A DNA stretch of 64,000 nucleotides from Nannocystis sp. RBIL2 (GCF_026626745.1 NZ_JAPNJW010000001.1:5006001-5070000), one strand, 5' to 3'; shown: positions 22,048 to 31,389, counted from the first letter of the stretch. Program-made: numbers and translations. The notes: generated by a model not told the origin, from the sequence alone.

Positions 22048-22686
22048 GTGACGGCGCACGAGTTGCCCGCTCCTTCGGCCGAAGATCTTCGGCGGCATGC
22101 AGGCTTCGTCGCCGGGCTGCGCGCGCTGCCGGCGGACGCGAAGTCGCGGGTGCAGCACCGGCTGCAGGCGCTCGAGCACCTGTGGCGCGACCTCCCGCTG
22201 ACGCGATCGCTTCGGCGCCGCAATTGGCCGCGCCGTGGGGTGGTGCCGAGCGCGGACGACGTCGCCTGCGTGGCGCGCTTCGCCGAGCATCCGTCTGCCG
22301 AGGTCCGGCGGTGGGTGTTTCAGGCGCTGCGGCACGCGGCCGCGCACCGCGAACAAGTGGCGCCGGTCGTGCGTGCGGGGCTGCTCGATCGCTCGCCGGT
22401 GGTGCAGATCCACGCGGCCGTCGCGGCGCATCGACTCGGGCTGGGCGAGCTGCTCGCAGCGGCTCTGGTCGACGCTCTCGCCAGCGCGACGTGGACGGTC
22501 CGCTGGTACGCTGCGGCGGCGCTGGCGACGACGGCACGGCGCGAGCAGGCGGCCGAGGCGTTCGCCGCCGCGTTCCCGGAGCGGCGAGCCACGAGCGCGA
22601 GCGAGTTCGACGCGCACGCCGAGACATGGCGCCGGCTGGCCGCCGCGTTCGACCCACCGCCGCCGGCGATTGTTGCCCGCCTGTGA
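22048..22686 (+). CDS. HEAT-repeat protein of unknown function
   Basis: A 212-residue soluble alpha-helical protein. Residues ~70-190 contain HEAT/PBS-lyase-like repeats (AEHPSAEVRRWVFQALRHAA, then a DRSPVVQIHAAVAAHRLG repeat, then a SATWTVRWYAAAALATTARR repeat), a fold used for protein-protein contacts. No catalytic motif. The start is uncertain: GTG 22048 (VTAHELP) is preferred over an upstream TTG at 21985. It converges with a histidine kinase gene, and an ACATG-type hairpin lies between the two stops. Confidence 0.7.
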   Translation: MTAHELPAPSAEDLRRHAGFVAGLRALPADAKSRVQHRLQALEHLWRDLPLTRSLRRRNWPRRGVVPSADDVACVARFAEHPSAEVRRWVFQALRHAAAHREQVAPVVRAGLLDRSPVVQIHAAVAAHRLGLGELLAAALVDALASATWTVRWYAAAALATTARREQAAEAFAAAFPERRATSASEFDAHAETWRRLAAAFDPPPPAIVARL

Positions 22687-22762
22687 CCCACCGCCTCCGA
22701 TCGCTGCCCGCCTTGGACCGCTCACGCAAGCCCCGCAGGTCCTACGGAGCTAACCCCTGGAA

Positions 22763-22782
22763 CATGTTCTTTCGAGCATGTC
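22763..22782. terminator. Dispersed palindrome between convergent genes
   Basis: ACATGTTC-TTTC-GAGCATGT, eight pairs including one wobble, located between the stops of the HEAT protein (+) and the histidine kinase (-). A likely bidirectional terminator of the dispersed family. Confidence 0.65.
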
Positions 22783-22795
22783 CCATGAGCCTTTT

Positions 22796-24007
22796 TCAAA
22801 ATTGCTCGCGGGGGAGCGTCAGCGTGAACGTCGAGCCGCGGCCGGGTTCGCTTTCGGCGACGATGTCGCCGCCCATCAGTCGTGCGTAGCGGCGGCTGAT
22901 GGCGAGGCCGAGGCCGGAGCCGCGCAGCTCGGCCTCGTGGTCGCCGTGGACCTGGGAGAAGTCCTGGAACAGCAGGGCCAGCTTGTCTCTCGGGATGCCG
23001 ACGCCGGTGTCGCGGACGCGCACTGCGATCGTGCCCTCGCCGGGCTCGAGCGTGACCTCGACCGAGCCGCGCTCGGTGAAGCGGATCGCGTTGGCCACCA
23101 GGTTGTAGACGATCTGGCGCACGCGGGTCGGGTCGGCGACGATCGGCGCCGGGCCGCGGGCGACGTTCAGCGCGACGGCGCGGCCGCGCAGCAGCGGGCG
23201 CACGGTCGCCTCGACGTCGGCGAGCAGCTCGCCGAGGTCGAACGGGCGCGAGCGCAGGCGCGGCTGGTCGAGCTCGAGCTGGGCATAACCGAGGATGTCT
23301 TCGACGACCTCGAGCAGGTGCGAGCCGGCGCGGTGGATCGCCCGCAGGTCGTCCCCGCTGCCGTCGAGCGCGCCGACGGGGCCCTCGAGCAGCAGCTCGC
23401 TGAGGCCGAGGATCCCGCCGAGCGGGGTGCGCAGCTCGTGGCCCATGGTGGCGAGGAACACGTCCTTCGCGCGCACGCCGGCGAGGGCCCGGTCGCGCGC
23501 GTGGGCGAGCTCGACGAGCTGGCGGCGCAGCTCGAGCTGGGCGATCACCTGACGACCGAGCACCGCGAGGCCCTGGCGCTGCACCGCGTCGAGGTGGCGC
23601 GGCACGCGATCGATGACGCACAGGGTGCCGAGCGCGAAGCCCTCGGCGTTGACCAGCGGGGCGCCGGCGTAGAAGCGGATGTTCGGCTGCGACGCCACCA
23701 GCGGGTTGTCGGCGAAGCGCGGGTCGGCGCTCGCGTCCTCGACCTCGAACACGCCGCGCTGCAAGATCGCGTGCGAGCAGAAGGCGATGTCGCGCGGCGT
23801 CTCGGCGGCGTCGAGGCCGACGCGAGCCTTGAACCACTGCCGCCCGGCGTCGACCAGGCTGACCAGCGCGATCGGTGTGCCGCACAGCTCCGAGGCGAAG
23901 CGGGTCAGCTCGTCGAAGTCGTTCTCGGGCGTGCTGTCGAGGACGGCGTAGCCGCGCAGCGCCGCCAGTCGCTCGGGTTCATCCTGCGGGAGCGGGGCGA
24001 CCTTCAT
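22796..24007 (-). CDS. Sensor histidine kinase with GAF domain
   Basis: A 403-residue soluble kinase. An N-terminal GAF domain (~20-165) carries typical blocks PIALVSLVDAGRQWFKARVG and FYAGAPLVNAEGFALGTLCV. The phosphoacceptor His190 is in GHELRTPLGG. The ATPase domain has NLVANAIRF (N box), DTGVGIP (G1) and GSGLGLAISRRYARLMGG (G2). No membrane helix or receiver domain, so it probably senses a cytoplasmic ligand or redox state. ATG 24007 (MKVAPLPQDE) starts exactly at the conserved LxxYxVLDS linker found before such GAF domains, so the longer frame is rejected. No adjacent response regulator. Confidence 0.93.
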   Translation of the reverse strand: MKVAPLPQDEPERLAALRGYAVLDSTPENDFDELTRFASELCGTPIALVSLVDAGRQWFKARVGLDAAETPRDIAFCSHAILQRGVFEVEDASADPRFADNPLVASQPNIRFYAGAPLVNAEGFALGTLCVIDRVPRHLDAVQRQGLAVLGRQVIAQLELRRQLVELAHARDRALAGVRAKDVFLATMGHELRTPLGGILGLSELLLEGPVGALDGSGDDLRAIHRAGSHLLEVVEDILGYAQLELDQPRLRSRPFDLGELLADVEATVRPLLRGRAVALNVARGPAPIVADPTRVRQIVYNLVANAIRFTERGSVEVTLEPGEGTIAVRVRDTGVGIPRDKLALLFQDFSQVHGDHEAELRGSGLGLAISRRYARLMGGDIVAESEPGRGSTFTLTLPREQF

Positions 24008-24136
24008 GCATCTCAGCGTAGGCGAGCTCGACGGGGCGCAGCAACTCAGTTCCCCGCGGCCGACAGTCGCGCCGTCTGCGCCTGCGCTTCGGGGCGCACC
24101 GGAGCTGGCTCTTGAGACATCTGCGGCAGCGAACGG

Positions 24137-24220
24137 CGGACAGCCGTCCGACATGTCCTTTGCGACAGGTTTTTATCGGTGCCACGGACACGCGTCCGAA
24201 ACATGTCCTTTCGGACATGT
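24137..24220. repeat. Cluster of four palindromes 3' of the kinase pair
   Basis: Four dyads in 84 bases: CGGAC-AGCC-GTCCG (24137-24150), ACATGTC/GACAGGT (24151-24170), CGGACACGCGTCCG (24185-24198) and the perfect ACATGTCC-TTTC-GGACATGT (24201-24220). The last lies 9 bases past the stop of the minus-strand kinase gene and reads with a GAAA loop on that strand. Probable terminator cluster; it also covers the region upstream of the histidine kinase. Confidence 0.75.
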
Positions 24221-24228
24221 CTGAACGG

Positions 24229-27138
24229 CTAGCCGCTCTTGCGCGCGAGCAGCCAGGCGTCGACTGCGGCGACCATGCGGACGTCGCTGGCTGCGGCGGC
24301 GAGGGCGCGGGCTTCTTCGGCCACGTGTTCGGCGCGCTCGCTCTGGCCGGCGCGGGCCAGCGAGCGGGCCAGGCGGAACGCGCTGGAGTAGCGGAGGGAC
24401 GGCTGGACCAGCTCGCCGCGGGCGCTGGCGACTGCGTACGCGCGCTCGGCCACGGTCACTGCCTCGGTGGTCTGACCGGAGCTGGCGAGGATCTCGGCGA
24501 GCACCTCGAGCGCGCTGGCGATGTAGGGCTCGTCGTCGCCCCACGCGCGCTCGGCGTCGACCACGGTGGCGCGGATCTCCGCCTCCGCGCCGGCGAGATC
24601 GCCCTGGCGCAGCAGCGCCCGCGCCAGCCACACCCGCAGCTTGAACAGCTCCGGGTGCAGCGGGCGCGCGTCGATCGGCAGGCCCACCGCCGCGCTGGTC
24701 GCCCCGAACAGCGCGCGGCGGATGAGCCGGACCGCCTGCGGGACGTCGTCGCGCTGCATCAGCGCCTCGACCGCGCCGTTCGTCAGCTGCAGCGCGAGGT
24801 GACTGTCGTCGGGCACCAGGCCGGCGATGCCTTGTTGGGCGCGGTCGAAGATCGCCGCGGCCGCGTCGGCCTGGCCGTGGCGCAGCGCCAGCATCCCGGC
24901 GGAGCGCAGGCTGGCCGCGAATTCGGGGTGGCGCTGGCAGCAGCCGGCTTCGGCCGGGGCCGCGTCGCCGGCCGCGATCAGCGTGTCGTAGTCGACCGTC
25001 TTCGCCGTCGTCGCGCCCGCGTCGCACAGGCGCTCGCGCAGGGTCACGAGCGCGCGGTCGACGTGCTGCTCGGCCTTGTCGAGCAGACCGAGGCTGGTGG
25101 CCGCGTCGGAGGCGAGGCGGAACAGCACGCTGACCTCGGGCAGGTGCGACGAGCCGACCGCCTCGTGCATGGCGATCGCGCGCTCGAAGTGGCCGAGGGC
25201 CTCGGCGTGGCGACCGGTGGCCAGCGCGACCTGGCCCTGGGCCTCGGCGAGGGCGGCCCGCTGGGGCGGCGCGCCGCCGCGGGCGAGCAGGGCGTCGACG
25301 TGGCGGACCCATCGCTCGGCGGCGGTGAAGTCGGCCAGGTGGACGCCGGTGACCTGGACCAGCTCGATGGCGGCGGCGATCGCCACCCGCTCGCGGGCCG
25401 ACTCGAGGGCCGCGAAGTAAGCTGTCTGAAGGGACAGCAAGGCGTCCTTCGGCCGGCCGCTGCTGACGAGCACGCGGCCGCGGGTCAGCTCGTAGTCGGC
25501 GCGCAGCGGCAGCTGGCCGTCGGGCAGCGCCAGCGAGTCGAGCACCGCCAGCGCCTCGGTGAACTTGCCGGCGCGGCGGTGGGCCTCGGCGCGGGCGATC
25601 GCGGCGTGCTGCTCGGCCAGAGTGCGCGCCAGCTCGGAGTCGCCGGGCGGCGTCGCGTGGCGCTGCAGCTCGAGCGGGTCGGAGCACGACTGCGGCGACT
25701 CGAGGCCGGCGACCAGGTCGGACGCGTGCACCGCGAACGCCACATCGGGCCGGCCGAACAGGTCGAGCACCGCCTTGAAGTCGCGCAGGCGATCGCCGAG
25801 GCAGGCCCGCCGCAGCTCGTACAGCGCGGGCGACTGCTCGTGGCGGACCTCGGCGGCCACGCAAGCGTCGGCCGCCACCTCGATCCAGCGCTCGGCGTAC
25901 TCGTCGTACTGGCGGCGCGCGACCGTCCACGACTGCGCGACCGTGGGATCGACCGCGCGCAGCGACGCGCCGATGCCGGCGAAGCGGCCCGGGTTCCACA
26001 CCTCGGCGATCTCCTGCCGCGCCCGGTCCTCGCACACCCGGATGTCCACACCTGTCTGATAGGACAGGCCGACCCCGACCGCTGCGAACGCCGCGGTGAG
26101 GCCGGCGGCCGCCAGCCAGGCGGTGCGCGGCGGCTCGACCACGCGGTCGATCGCGGCGATGAACGCGTCCATCGACGGGTAGCGGTGCTCGGGGCGGATC
26201 TGCAGGCCCCGCAGCACCACGGCCCGCAGCGCCCGCGGGACCTTGGCGCTGCCGGGGTCGCGCAGGTGGCCGGCCAGCACCGCGCGCATCAGCTCGGAGA
26301 GGTTGTCGCCGGGGAACGGGCGGCTGCGGAACAGCGCCTCGTAGAGCGCGACGCACAGCGCGAACTGGTCGGAGCGGGCGTCGGCCCGGTCGCCGCGGAA
26401 CTGCTCCGGGGCCATGTAGGCCGGCGTGCCGATCAGCGAGCCGGTGAGCGTCAGCGAGGTGTCGAGGGCGCGCAGGCTGGCGCCGGCGGACGAGCCGGAG
26501 CCGAGGCTGAGCCCTTGCTCGCGGGTCCGCTCGAGGTCGGCGAACAGGTGCGGGTCACTCTCGGCGCGGGCCAGGCCGAAGTCGAGCACGCGCACGCGGC
26601 CGTCGTCGCCGACCATCGCGTTCTGCGGCTTGAAGTCGCGGTGGACCAGCCCGGCCTCGTGGGCGGCGGCCAGGCCCGAGGCGGCCTGGCGGAACACGTC
26701 GACGATCTCGCGCCACGGCCTTTGCTGTCTCTTGAGCCATGTACTCAAGGTCACGCCGTGGACGAACTCCATGGCGACGTAGACCTGCTCGTGGTGGGTG
26801 CCGACCTCGTGGACGCTGACGATGTTGGGGTGCGACAGGCGGGCCATCGCCTGGGCCTCGCGCAGCAGGCGGGTGCGCGCCTCGACCACGTCGGCGGTGG
26901 CCTCGGGGTGGAGCAGCTTGACCGCGACCTTGCGCTCGAGCTCCTCGTCGTAGGCGGCGTAGACGACCCCGGTGCCGCCGCGGCCGAGCTCGCGCAGCAC
27001 GGTGAAGCGGCCGATCTTGCCGGGCGCGACCGGCTCGTCGAACAGGCTGGCCATGATCGCCTGCTTGACGCGCTCGTTGGCGAAGTCGCCCTCGACCTGC
27101 GGGCGCAGGGCCTCGGGGGAGATGGTCGGGCCGGTCAT
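24229..27138 (-). CDS. Ser/Thr protein kinase with transmembrane segment and TPR domain (second gene of a pair)
   Basis: A 969-residue kinase. The glycine loop is LGRGGTGVVY, with Lys74 in VAVKLL, catalytic loop HRDFKPQN, DFGLARAE and MAPEQF. A membrane helix (~WLAAAGLTAAFAAVGVGL) is followed by Cys-containing and TPR-like regions to the C-terminus. Its ATG overlaps the stop of the upstream kinase by four bases (ATGA at 27135-27138), so the two are translationally coupled. They are clearly paralogous, sharing the ELGRGGTGVVYAA loop and an SYQTG/AYQTG segment after the helix. Palindromes at 25421-25438 and 26051-26068 are inside the gene. Confidence 0.94.
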   Translation of the reverse strand: MTGPTISPEALRPQVEGDFANERVKQAIMASLFDEPVAPGKIGRFTVLRELGRGGTGVVYAAYDEELERKVAVKLLHPEATADVVEARTRLLREAQAMARLSHPNIVSVHEVGTHHEQVYVAMEFVHGVTLSTWLKRQQRPWREIVDVFRQAASGLAAAHEAGLVHRDFKPQNAMVGDDGRVRVLDFGLARAESDPHLFADLERTREQGLSLGSGSSAGASLRALDTSLTLTGSLIGTPAYMAPEQFRGDRADARSDQFALCVALYEALFRSRPFPGDNLSELMRAVLAGHLRDPGSAKVPRALRAVVLRGLQIRPEHRYPSMDAFIAAIDRVVEPPRTAWLAAAGLTAAFAAVGVGLSYQTGVDIRVCEDRARQEIAEVWNPGRFAGIGASLRAVDPTVAQSWTVARRQYDEYAERWIEVAADACVAAEVRHEQSPALYELRRACLGDRLRDFKAVLDLFGRPDVAFAVHASDLVAGLESPQSCSDPLELQRHATPPGDSELARTLAEQHAAIARAEAHRRAGKFTEALAVLDSLALPDGQLPLRADYELTRGRVLVSSGRPKDALLSLQTAYFAALESARERVAIAAAIELVQVTGVHLADFTAAERWVRHVDALLARGGAPPQRAALAEAQGQVALATGRHAEALGHFERAIAMHEAVGSSHLPEVSVLFRLASDAATSLGLLDKAEQHVDRALVTLRERLCDAGATTAKTVDYDTLIAAGDAAPAEAGCCQRHPEFAASLRSAGMLALRHGQADAAAAIFDRAQQGIAGLVPDDSHLALQLTNGAVEALMQRDDVPQAVRLIRRALFGATSAAVGLPIDARPLHPELFKLRVWLARALLRQGDLAGAEAEIRATVVDAERAWGDDEPYIASALEVLAEILASSGQTTEAVTVAERAYAVASARGELVQPSLRYSSAFRLARSLARAGQSERAEHVAEEARALAAAASDVRMVAAVDAWLLARKSG
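25421..25438. repeat. Dispersed palindrome inside kinase gene
   Basis: GCTGTC-TGAAGG-GACAGC, perfect 6-bp arms, in frame. Confidence 0.6.
26051..26068. repeat. Dispersed palindrome inside kinase gene, after the membrane helix
   Basis: CCTGTC-TGATAG-GACAGG, perfect 6-bp arms, coding for the YQTG segment just after the transmembrane helix. The paralogous gene has a one-mismatch version at the equivalent place (28854-28872). Confidence 0.65.
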
Positions 27139-30008
27139 CGATGGCCTCCGCGCTTCATCGCCTGCTTGGTGAGAAACTCGTCGATCTCTCCCACCCACTT
27201 CTTGCTGTCCATGCGCTGCTTGACCGCGAAGCCGCGGGCCTCCTGGGCCAGCCTGGTCGCGCGGTCGTCCTCGCCGACGCCGGCCAGCGCCAGCGCCAGG
27301 TGCCAGAGGGCGTAGTATTCCCATTGCTCGTTGGCCGGGATGGGGTCGCGGCGGGTCAGCGTCAGCGCCCGCTCGGCGTAGGCGACGGCCGCCTCGGGGC
27401 GGCCCTCGAGGTGGTTCAGCTCGGCCAGGCTGAGCAGCACGTGCGTCAGCCGCGGGTCGCTCGCGCCCCAGCTCTTCTCGGCCCGCGCCAGCGTGGCCGC
27501 CAGCTCGGCCTCGGCCTCGTCCGGGCGCTTCAGCTTGAGCAGCAGCATGCCGAGGGTGTTGTGCATGTCGTAGCTGTCGCCGAGCAGGCGGTCGCTCGAG
27601 CGCTCGAGCACGGCGATCGCCTCGCGCACCGGCGGCTCGGCCAGCTCGAGCTGCTGCATCGCATCGTACGTGTAGCTCGTGTTGGCCCACAGGGTCATGT
27701 AGACGTGGTTGCGCTGGTTCGGCAGGTCGACCGCGGCGTCGAGCGCCTCCTTGAACACCGCCAGCGCGCGCTCGTACTGGCCGTCGACGCGGAGGGCCAG
27801 GCCGAGGCTGTTGTGGATCATCGCCACGTCGGGGTGCTGCGGCCCGAGCTTGGCGCGCATGATGGCGAGCGCGCGCTCCTGCTGAGCGATGCCTTCCTTC
27901 GTCTCGCTGTTGTTGATGAGGTGGTCGCCGTAGAAGCGCAGCGCCCTGGCGAAGTCGACCGTGTCCTCCTTGCCGGCCTCGTGGTAGAGGCGCATCGCCT
28001 CGGTGAGGGCCTTGCGGGCCTCGCCGTGCTCGCGCGCGAGGTTGGCGATCGCCCCGCGGATCGTCAGCGCGCGGGCGCGGCGGATCGGGTCGCCGCTGCG
28101 GACCGCGTAGATCTCGGCGTGCTTGAGCCAGTCGCGGCTGGCGAACGAGTCGGACAGGCGGCGGCCGACCACGTAGGCCAGGCGCGTGGCGGCGTCGATC
28201 GCCACCTCCTGGTGGCCGGCGGCGATGGCGAGGAAGAACGCGTCCTCGAGGCTGGCGCGCGCGCCGAGGTAGTCGCCGTCGTTCTCGCGCACCGAGCCGC
28301 GGCGGAACGCCAGCTCGGCCTGCACCGGGAGGTAGCCGGTCCCGGCCGCGGCCGCCTCGGCGGCGCCCAGCACCGTCACCGCCTCGTCGAAGCGCCCGCC
28401 GAGCTCTTGCGTGTCGGCGCGCGCCAGCTCGGCGCGGGCCGCTGCCACCTTGTCGGCCACCGCCGGGCCGGGCGGCGGCACCTTGGCGCGCAGGTACTTG
28501 TCGTCGCTGCACTGGGCGATGCTCGGCAGGCTGGCCGTCAGCTCGTCGACCTTGGCGACCAGCATGTCGTCGGGCCGCTCGAACATGTCGATCGCCGCCG
28601 CCAGGCGGTCGCGCCGCTCGCCCAGGCAGGTCATGCGCAGGTCGAGCTGCTCGGCCGACTCCTGCCGGCACGCCTCGCCGTAGGCCTGGGCCCACTCGGC
28701 CCCGTAGGCGTCGAACGCCGCGGCCGCGCGCGACCACGCCGCCTCGGCCTGGGCCACGCCCGACGCCCGCGCGACGTCGGCGAGGCGCTCGTGGACGTCG
28801 TGGTTCCACACCGCCGACAGCCGCTCCTCGCCGCTGCACGCCTCGGCGAACGCACCTGTCTGATAGGCCAGGCCGACGCCGCCGCCGAGCAGCGTCGCCG
28901 CCACGCCGGCGGCGATCGTCCAGCTGCGGCGCGCCGGCGGGCGGGCGAACTTGGCCAGCTCGGCCAGCAGCGGGCGCATGCTCGGCCAGCGCGCGTCGGG
29001 GTCGCGCGCCAGGCCGCGCAGCAGCAGCGCGCGGACGGCCCGCGGCACCCCGGCCGGCGCCGGCACGTCGCGCGCCTGGCCGGCCAGCACGCTCGACATC
29101 AGCTCGGCCAGGGTGTCGCCCTTGAACGGACGCTCGCGGTAGGTCGCCTCGAACAGGGCGACGCAGAAGGCGAACTGGTCGGCGCGGGCGTCGACGCGGC
29201 CGCCGAGGAACTGCTCGGGGGACATGTACGCCGGCGTGCCGAGCATGACGCCGGTGACCGTGATCGAGGCGTCGAGAGAGCGCAGGTTGGCGACCGCGGA
29301 GGTGTGCTCCTCGGCGGGTCGCATGTCCCCGAGGCCAGGTGCCGGCCCGGGCTCGAGCTCGGCGCGGGCCAGGCCGAAGTCGAGCACGCGCGCGCGGCCG
29401 TCGCTGCCGACCATCACGTTGGCCGGCTTGAAGTCGCGGTGGACCAGCCCGGCCTCGTGCGCCGCGGCCAGCCCCGACCCGGCCTGCACGAACATCGCCG
29501 CGATCTCGGCGAAGCTGCGCCGCTGTCGCTTGAGCCAGGAGTGCAGCGTCATGCCGTGGACGAACTCCATCGCCACGTAGACCTGGCGGCCGAAGGTCCC
29601 GACCTCGTGGACGCCGACGATGTTGGCGTGCGACACCCGGGCCATCGCCTGCGCCTCGCGCATCAGGCGGGCGCGCGCGACGTCCTCGCGGGTCTCGGAG
29701 TGCAGCAGCTTGACCGCGACCTTGCGGTCGAGCTGCTCGTCGAAGGCGGCGTAGACCACTCCGGTGCCGCCGCGCCCGAGCTCGCGCAGGACGATGAAGC
29801 GGCCGATCTTCGCCGGCGGGGGCACGTCCTCGACGCGCGGCGCACGGGCGAGCGGCCGGGTGTCGGCCGTCACGATCGGGATCAGGGTGGGCGCGTTCGG
29901 ATCGATCTGCCGCCCGTCAGGCGTGGCCCCGGCCGGCGTGTGCTGCAGCGTCGGCTCTCCCGAGGAGGAGGACGACAACGCGCGGATTCGGTCTCGGAGC
30001 CCTGGCAT
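27135..30008 (-). CDS. Ser/Thr protein kinase with transmembrane segment and TPR domain (first gene of a pair)
   Basis: A 957-residue kinase. After a Ser/Pro-rich N-terminus the kinase domain starts near residue 68, with LGRGGTGVVYAAFD, Lys100 in VAVKLL, HRDFKPAN, DFGLARAE and the activation-segment end GTPAYMSPEQF. A membrane helix (~IAAGVAATLLGGGVGLAY) precedes a long TPR array with recurring units such as LGPQHPDVAMIHNSLGLALR, the kinesin-light-chain TPR style. Myxobacterial kinases of this type are thought to use the TPR part for protein contacts. It is divergent from the sigma factor at 30596 across a 587-base gap, and is followed by a 4-base overlap with a paralogous kinase. Confidence 0.95.
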   Translation of the reverse strand: MPGLRDRIRALSSSSSGEPTLQHTPAGATPDGRQIDPNAPTLIPIVTADTRPLARAPRVEDVPPPAKIGRFIVLRELGRGGTGVVYAAFDEQLDRKVAVKLLHSETREDVARARLMREAQAMARVSHANIVGVHEVGTFGRQVYVAMEFVHGMTLHSWLKRQRRSFAEIAAMFVQAGSGLAAAHEAGLVHRDFKPANVMVGSDGRARVLDFGLARAELEPGPAPGLGDMRPAEEHTSAVANLRSLDASITVTGVMLGTPAYMSPEQFLGGRVDARADQFAFCVALFEATYRERPFKGDTLAELMSSVLAGQARDVPAPAGVPRAVRALLLRGLARDPDARWPSMRPLLAELAKFARPPARRSWTIAAGVAATLLGGGVGLAYQTGAFAEACSGEERLSAVWNHDVHERLADVARASGVAQAEAAWSRAAAAFDAYGAEWAQAYGEACRQESAEQLDLRMTCLGERRDRLAAAIDMFERPDDMLVAKVDELTASLPSIAQCSDDKYLRAKVPPPGPAVADKVAAARAELARADTQELGGRFDEAVTVLGAAEAAAAGTGYLPVQAELAFRRGSVRENDGDYLGARASLEDAFFLAIAAGHQEVAIDAATRLAYVVGRRLSDSFASRDWLKHAEIYAVRSGDPIRRARALTIRGAIANLAREHGEARKALTEAMRLYHEAGKEDTVDFARALRFYGDHLINNSETKEGIAQQERALAIMRAKLGPQHPDVAMIHNSLGLALRVDGQYERALAVFKEALDAAVDLPNQRNHVYMTLWANTSYTYDAMQQLELAEPPVREAIAVLERSSDRLLGDSYDMHNTLGMLLLKLKRPDEAEAELAATLARAEKSWGASDPRLTHVLLSLAELNHLEGRPEAAVAYAERALTLTRRDPIPANEQWEYYALWHLALALAGVGEDDRATRLAQEARGFAVKQRMDSKKWVGEIDEFLTKQAMKRGGHR
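28854..28872. repeat. Dispersed palindrome inside kinase gene, after the membrane helix (one mismatch)
   Basis: ACCTGTC-TGATAG-GCCAGG, at the position equivalent to 26051-26068 in the paralogue; encodes YQTG. Confidence 0.55.
29322..29339. repeat. Dispersed palindrome inside kinase gene, linker of the kinase domain
   Basis: CATGTCC-CCGA-GGCCAGG, degenerate arms, in frame in a variable acidic loop of the kinase activation region. Confidence 0.45.
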
Positions 30009-30595
30009 GACGACCGGCTTTCAGGGTGCTGTCCCGGAAGGGGGCCGCTGGATCGCGGCCCTGGGAACTTTTTTCGCTACGGCGAACCCGGGGAATGGTG
30101 ACGGGGCCATCCCGGGCGAGGAAGTCCGCATTTGCGAAACGCCCCGCCGGACGCCCGGCCCCGTACGCGCACGAACGCGCCGCTCTTCCCGACCGCGGTG
30201 CCCCTGGCAGCCAAGCGGCCCGGCCTTGCCGGGAACGGGCCGGGGGCTGCGGACCCTGGACGCGCTCGCGCGATGGCGCTGGGGGCCGAGATCCCCGGCC
30301 TGAGAGAGAGACGTGCGAAATCGCTCGTCCTCGCGTCGCCCCGCCCTGCCCCGTGACGCCGGGCCGGGTGAGCTTCGAGGTCGTCGCCGTGGGGATCGCT
30401 CGCGTCGCTCGAGTCGACCCGATCTGCGCTCGAGCGCCGGGCAGCTCCATCGCGCGACGTGCTCGCGTGACCTCCGCTCGAGCGACCGCCCACGACACGC
30501 TCGCCGGTCGCGGCGGCTTCGCCAGGATTGCGCCTGGGGCCGCTGACTTCGGTCCGCGGCCCGCCCTCGCGGCAGTCTGTTAGCATCGCCGCCCG
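30009..30595. other. Long divergent intergenic region
   Basis: 587 bases between the divergent kinase pair and an ECF-type sigma factor gene. Open frames here lack recognisable domains, signals or ribosome sites and look like GC-driven chance frames. Promoters for both directions are expected, but none can be identified by eye. No dispersed palindrome was seen here. Confidence 0.5.
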
Positions 30596-31222
30596 GTGGT
30601 CGAGGACAGCGACGCGGCGCTCGTCGACGCCTGGCGCGGCGGCGATCGAGAGGCGGGCAAGCGCCTGTTTCAGCGCCACTACGCCGCGATCGCGCGGTTC
30701 TTCCGCAACAAGGTCGGGGAGGCGGGGCCGGACCTGATCCAGCGGACCTTCCTCGCCTGCCTCGAGGGCCGCGAGCGCTTCCGCCACGAGGCGGCCTTTC
30801 GCAGCTACCTGTTCGCCATCGCCTACAAGGTGCTGTGCAAGCACTACCGCGAGCAGCGACGCGACGAGGCGCGGGTCGACTTCGCGGAGGACTCGGCGCA
30901 CGAGCTGTCGTCGCCGATCAGCGCGGTCGCGGCGCGGCAGGAGCAGCGGCTGCTGCTCGAGGGCCTGCGCCGGCTGCCGGTCGACTACCAGGTGGTGCTC
31001 GAGCTGCACTACTGGGAGGGCATCAGCGCGGCCGAGCTGGCCGAGGTGCTCTCTATCCCGGTCGGCACCGCCAAGACCCGTCTGCGCCGCGGTCGCGAGC
31101 TGCTGGAGGAGCGACTGCGCGAGCTCAGCACCTCGGCGGTGCTGCTGCAGAGCACCCTCGCCAACCTCGACGCCTGGGCCGCCCGCCTGCGCGTCCAGGT
31201 CCTCGGCGACGAGCCGGAGTGA
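30596..31222 (+). CDS. ECF-type RNA polymerase sigma factor
   Basis: A 208-residue sigma-70-family protein. Region 2 spans ~20-85 (FFRNKVGEAGPDLIQRTFLA, then FRSYLFAIAYKVLCKHYRE) and region 4 ~120-175 (LRRLPVDYQVVLELHYWEG, then the HTH ISAAELAEVLSIPVGTAKTR). The GTG start at 30596 gives the normal ECF N-terminus; no better start precedes it. This group is often found beside TPR-kinase genes in myxobacteria, and here it is divergent from a coupled pair of them, so they may form one signalling unit (inference). No anti-sigma gene follows. Confidence 0.92.
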   Translation: MVEDSDAALVDAWRGGDREAGKRLFQRHYAAIARFFRNKVGEAGPDLIQRTFLACLEGRERFRHEAAFRSYLFAIAYKVLCKHYREQRRDEARVDFAEDSAHELSSPISAVAARQEQRLLLEGLRRLPVDYQVVLELHYWEGISAAELAEVLSIPVGTAKTRLRRGRELLEERLRELSTSAVLLQSTLANLDAWAARLRVQVLGDEPE

Positions 31223-31280
31223 TTTCTTTTCTTTCGTGCTTCGACGAGCGAGGCGAACCGCAGCCGCGAACTCGGGCTCG

Positions 31281-31298
31281 CCTGTCCTCCGGGACATG
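31281..31298. terminator. Dispersed palindrome 3' of ECF sigma gene
   Basis: CCTGTCC-TCCG-GGACATG, 7-bp arms with one mismatch, 58 bases past the stop. One arm is of the CCTGTCC type and the other of the CATGTCC type. Confidence 0.65.
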
Positions 31299-31369
31299 CC
31301 GCAGTCTCATCCTCTGGCCTCGCGGACGGGCGCGGCTTTGAAGGCCATGTTGGCGCCTCGCAGTCGGTG

Positions 31370-31389
31370 ACCTGTCCTCGCGGACAGGT
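31370..31389. terminator. Dispersed palindrome between convergent sigma-factor genes
   Basis: ACCTGTCC-TCGC-GGACAGGT, perfect 8-bp arms; the best example of the CCTGTCC type in the window. Confidence 0.75.

Noticed and set aside
27139..28839. N-terminal extension of the downstream kinase reading frame through the whole preceding kinase
   Set aside because: The extension is an off-frame reading of the upstream kinase. The ATG in the 4-base overlap gives a normal kinase start.
27141..30101. A ~980-codon open frame on the + strand opposite a kinase gene
   Set aside because: Its composition (Arg/Val/Leu/His-rich, no domains) is that of an antisense shadow in high-GC DNA.
30026..30583. Open frame of 185 codons between the divergent kinase and sigma genes
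   Set aside because: No ribosome site, domain or signal; the composition is like random high-GC sequence.
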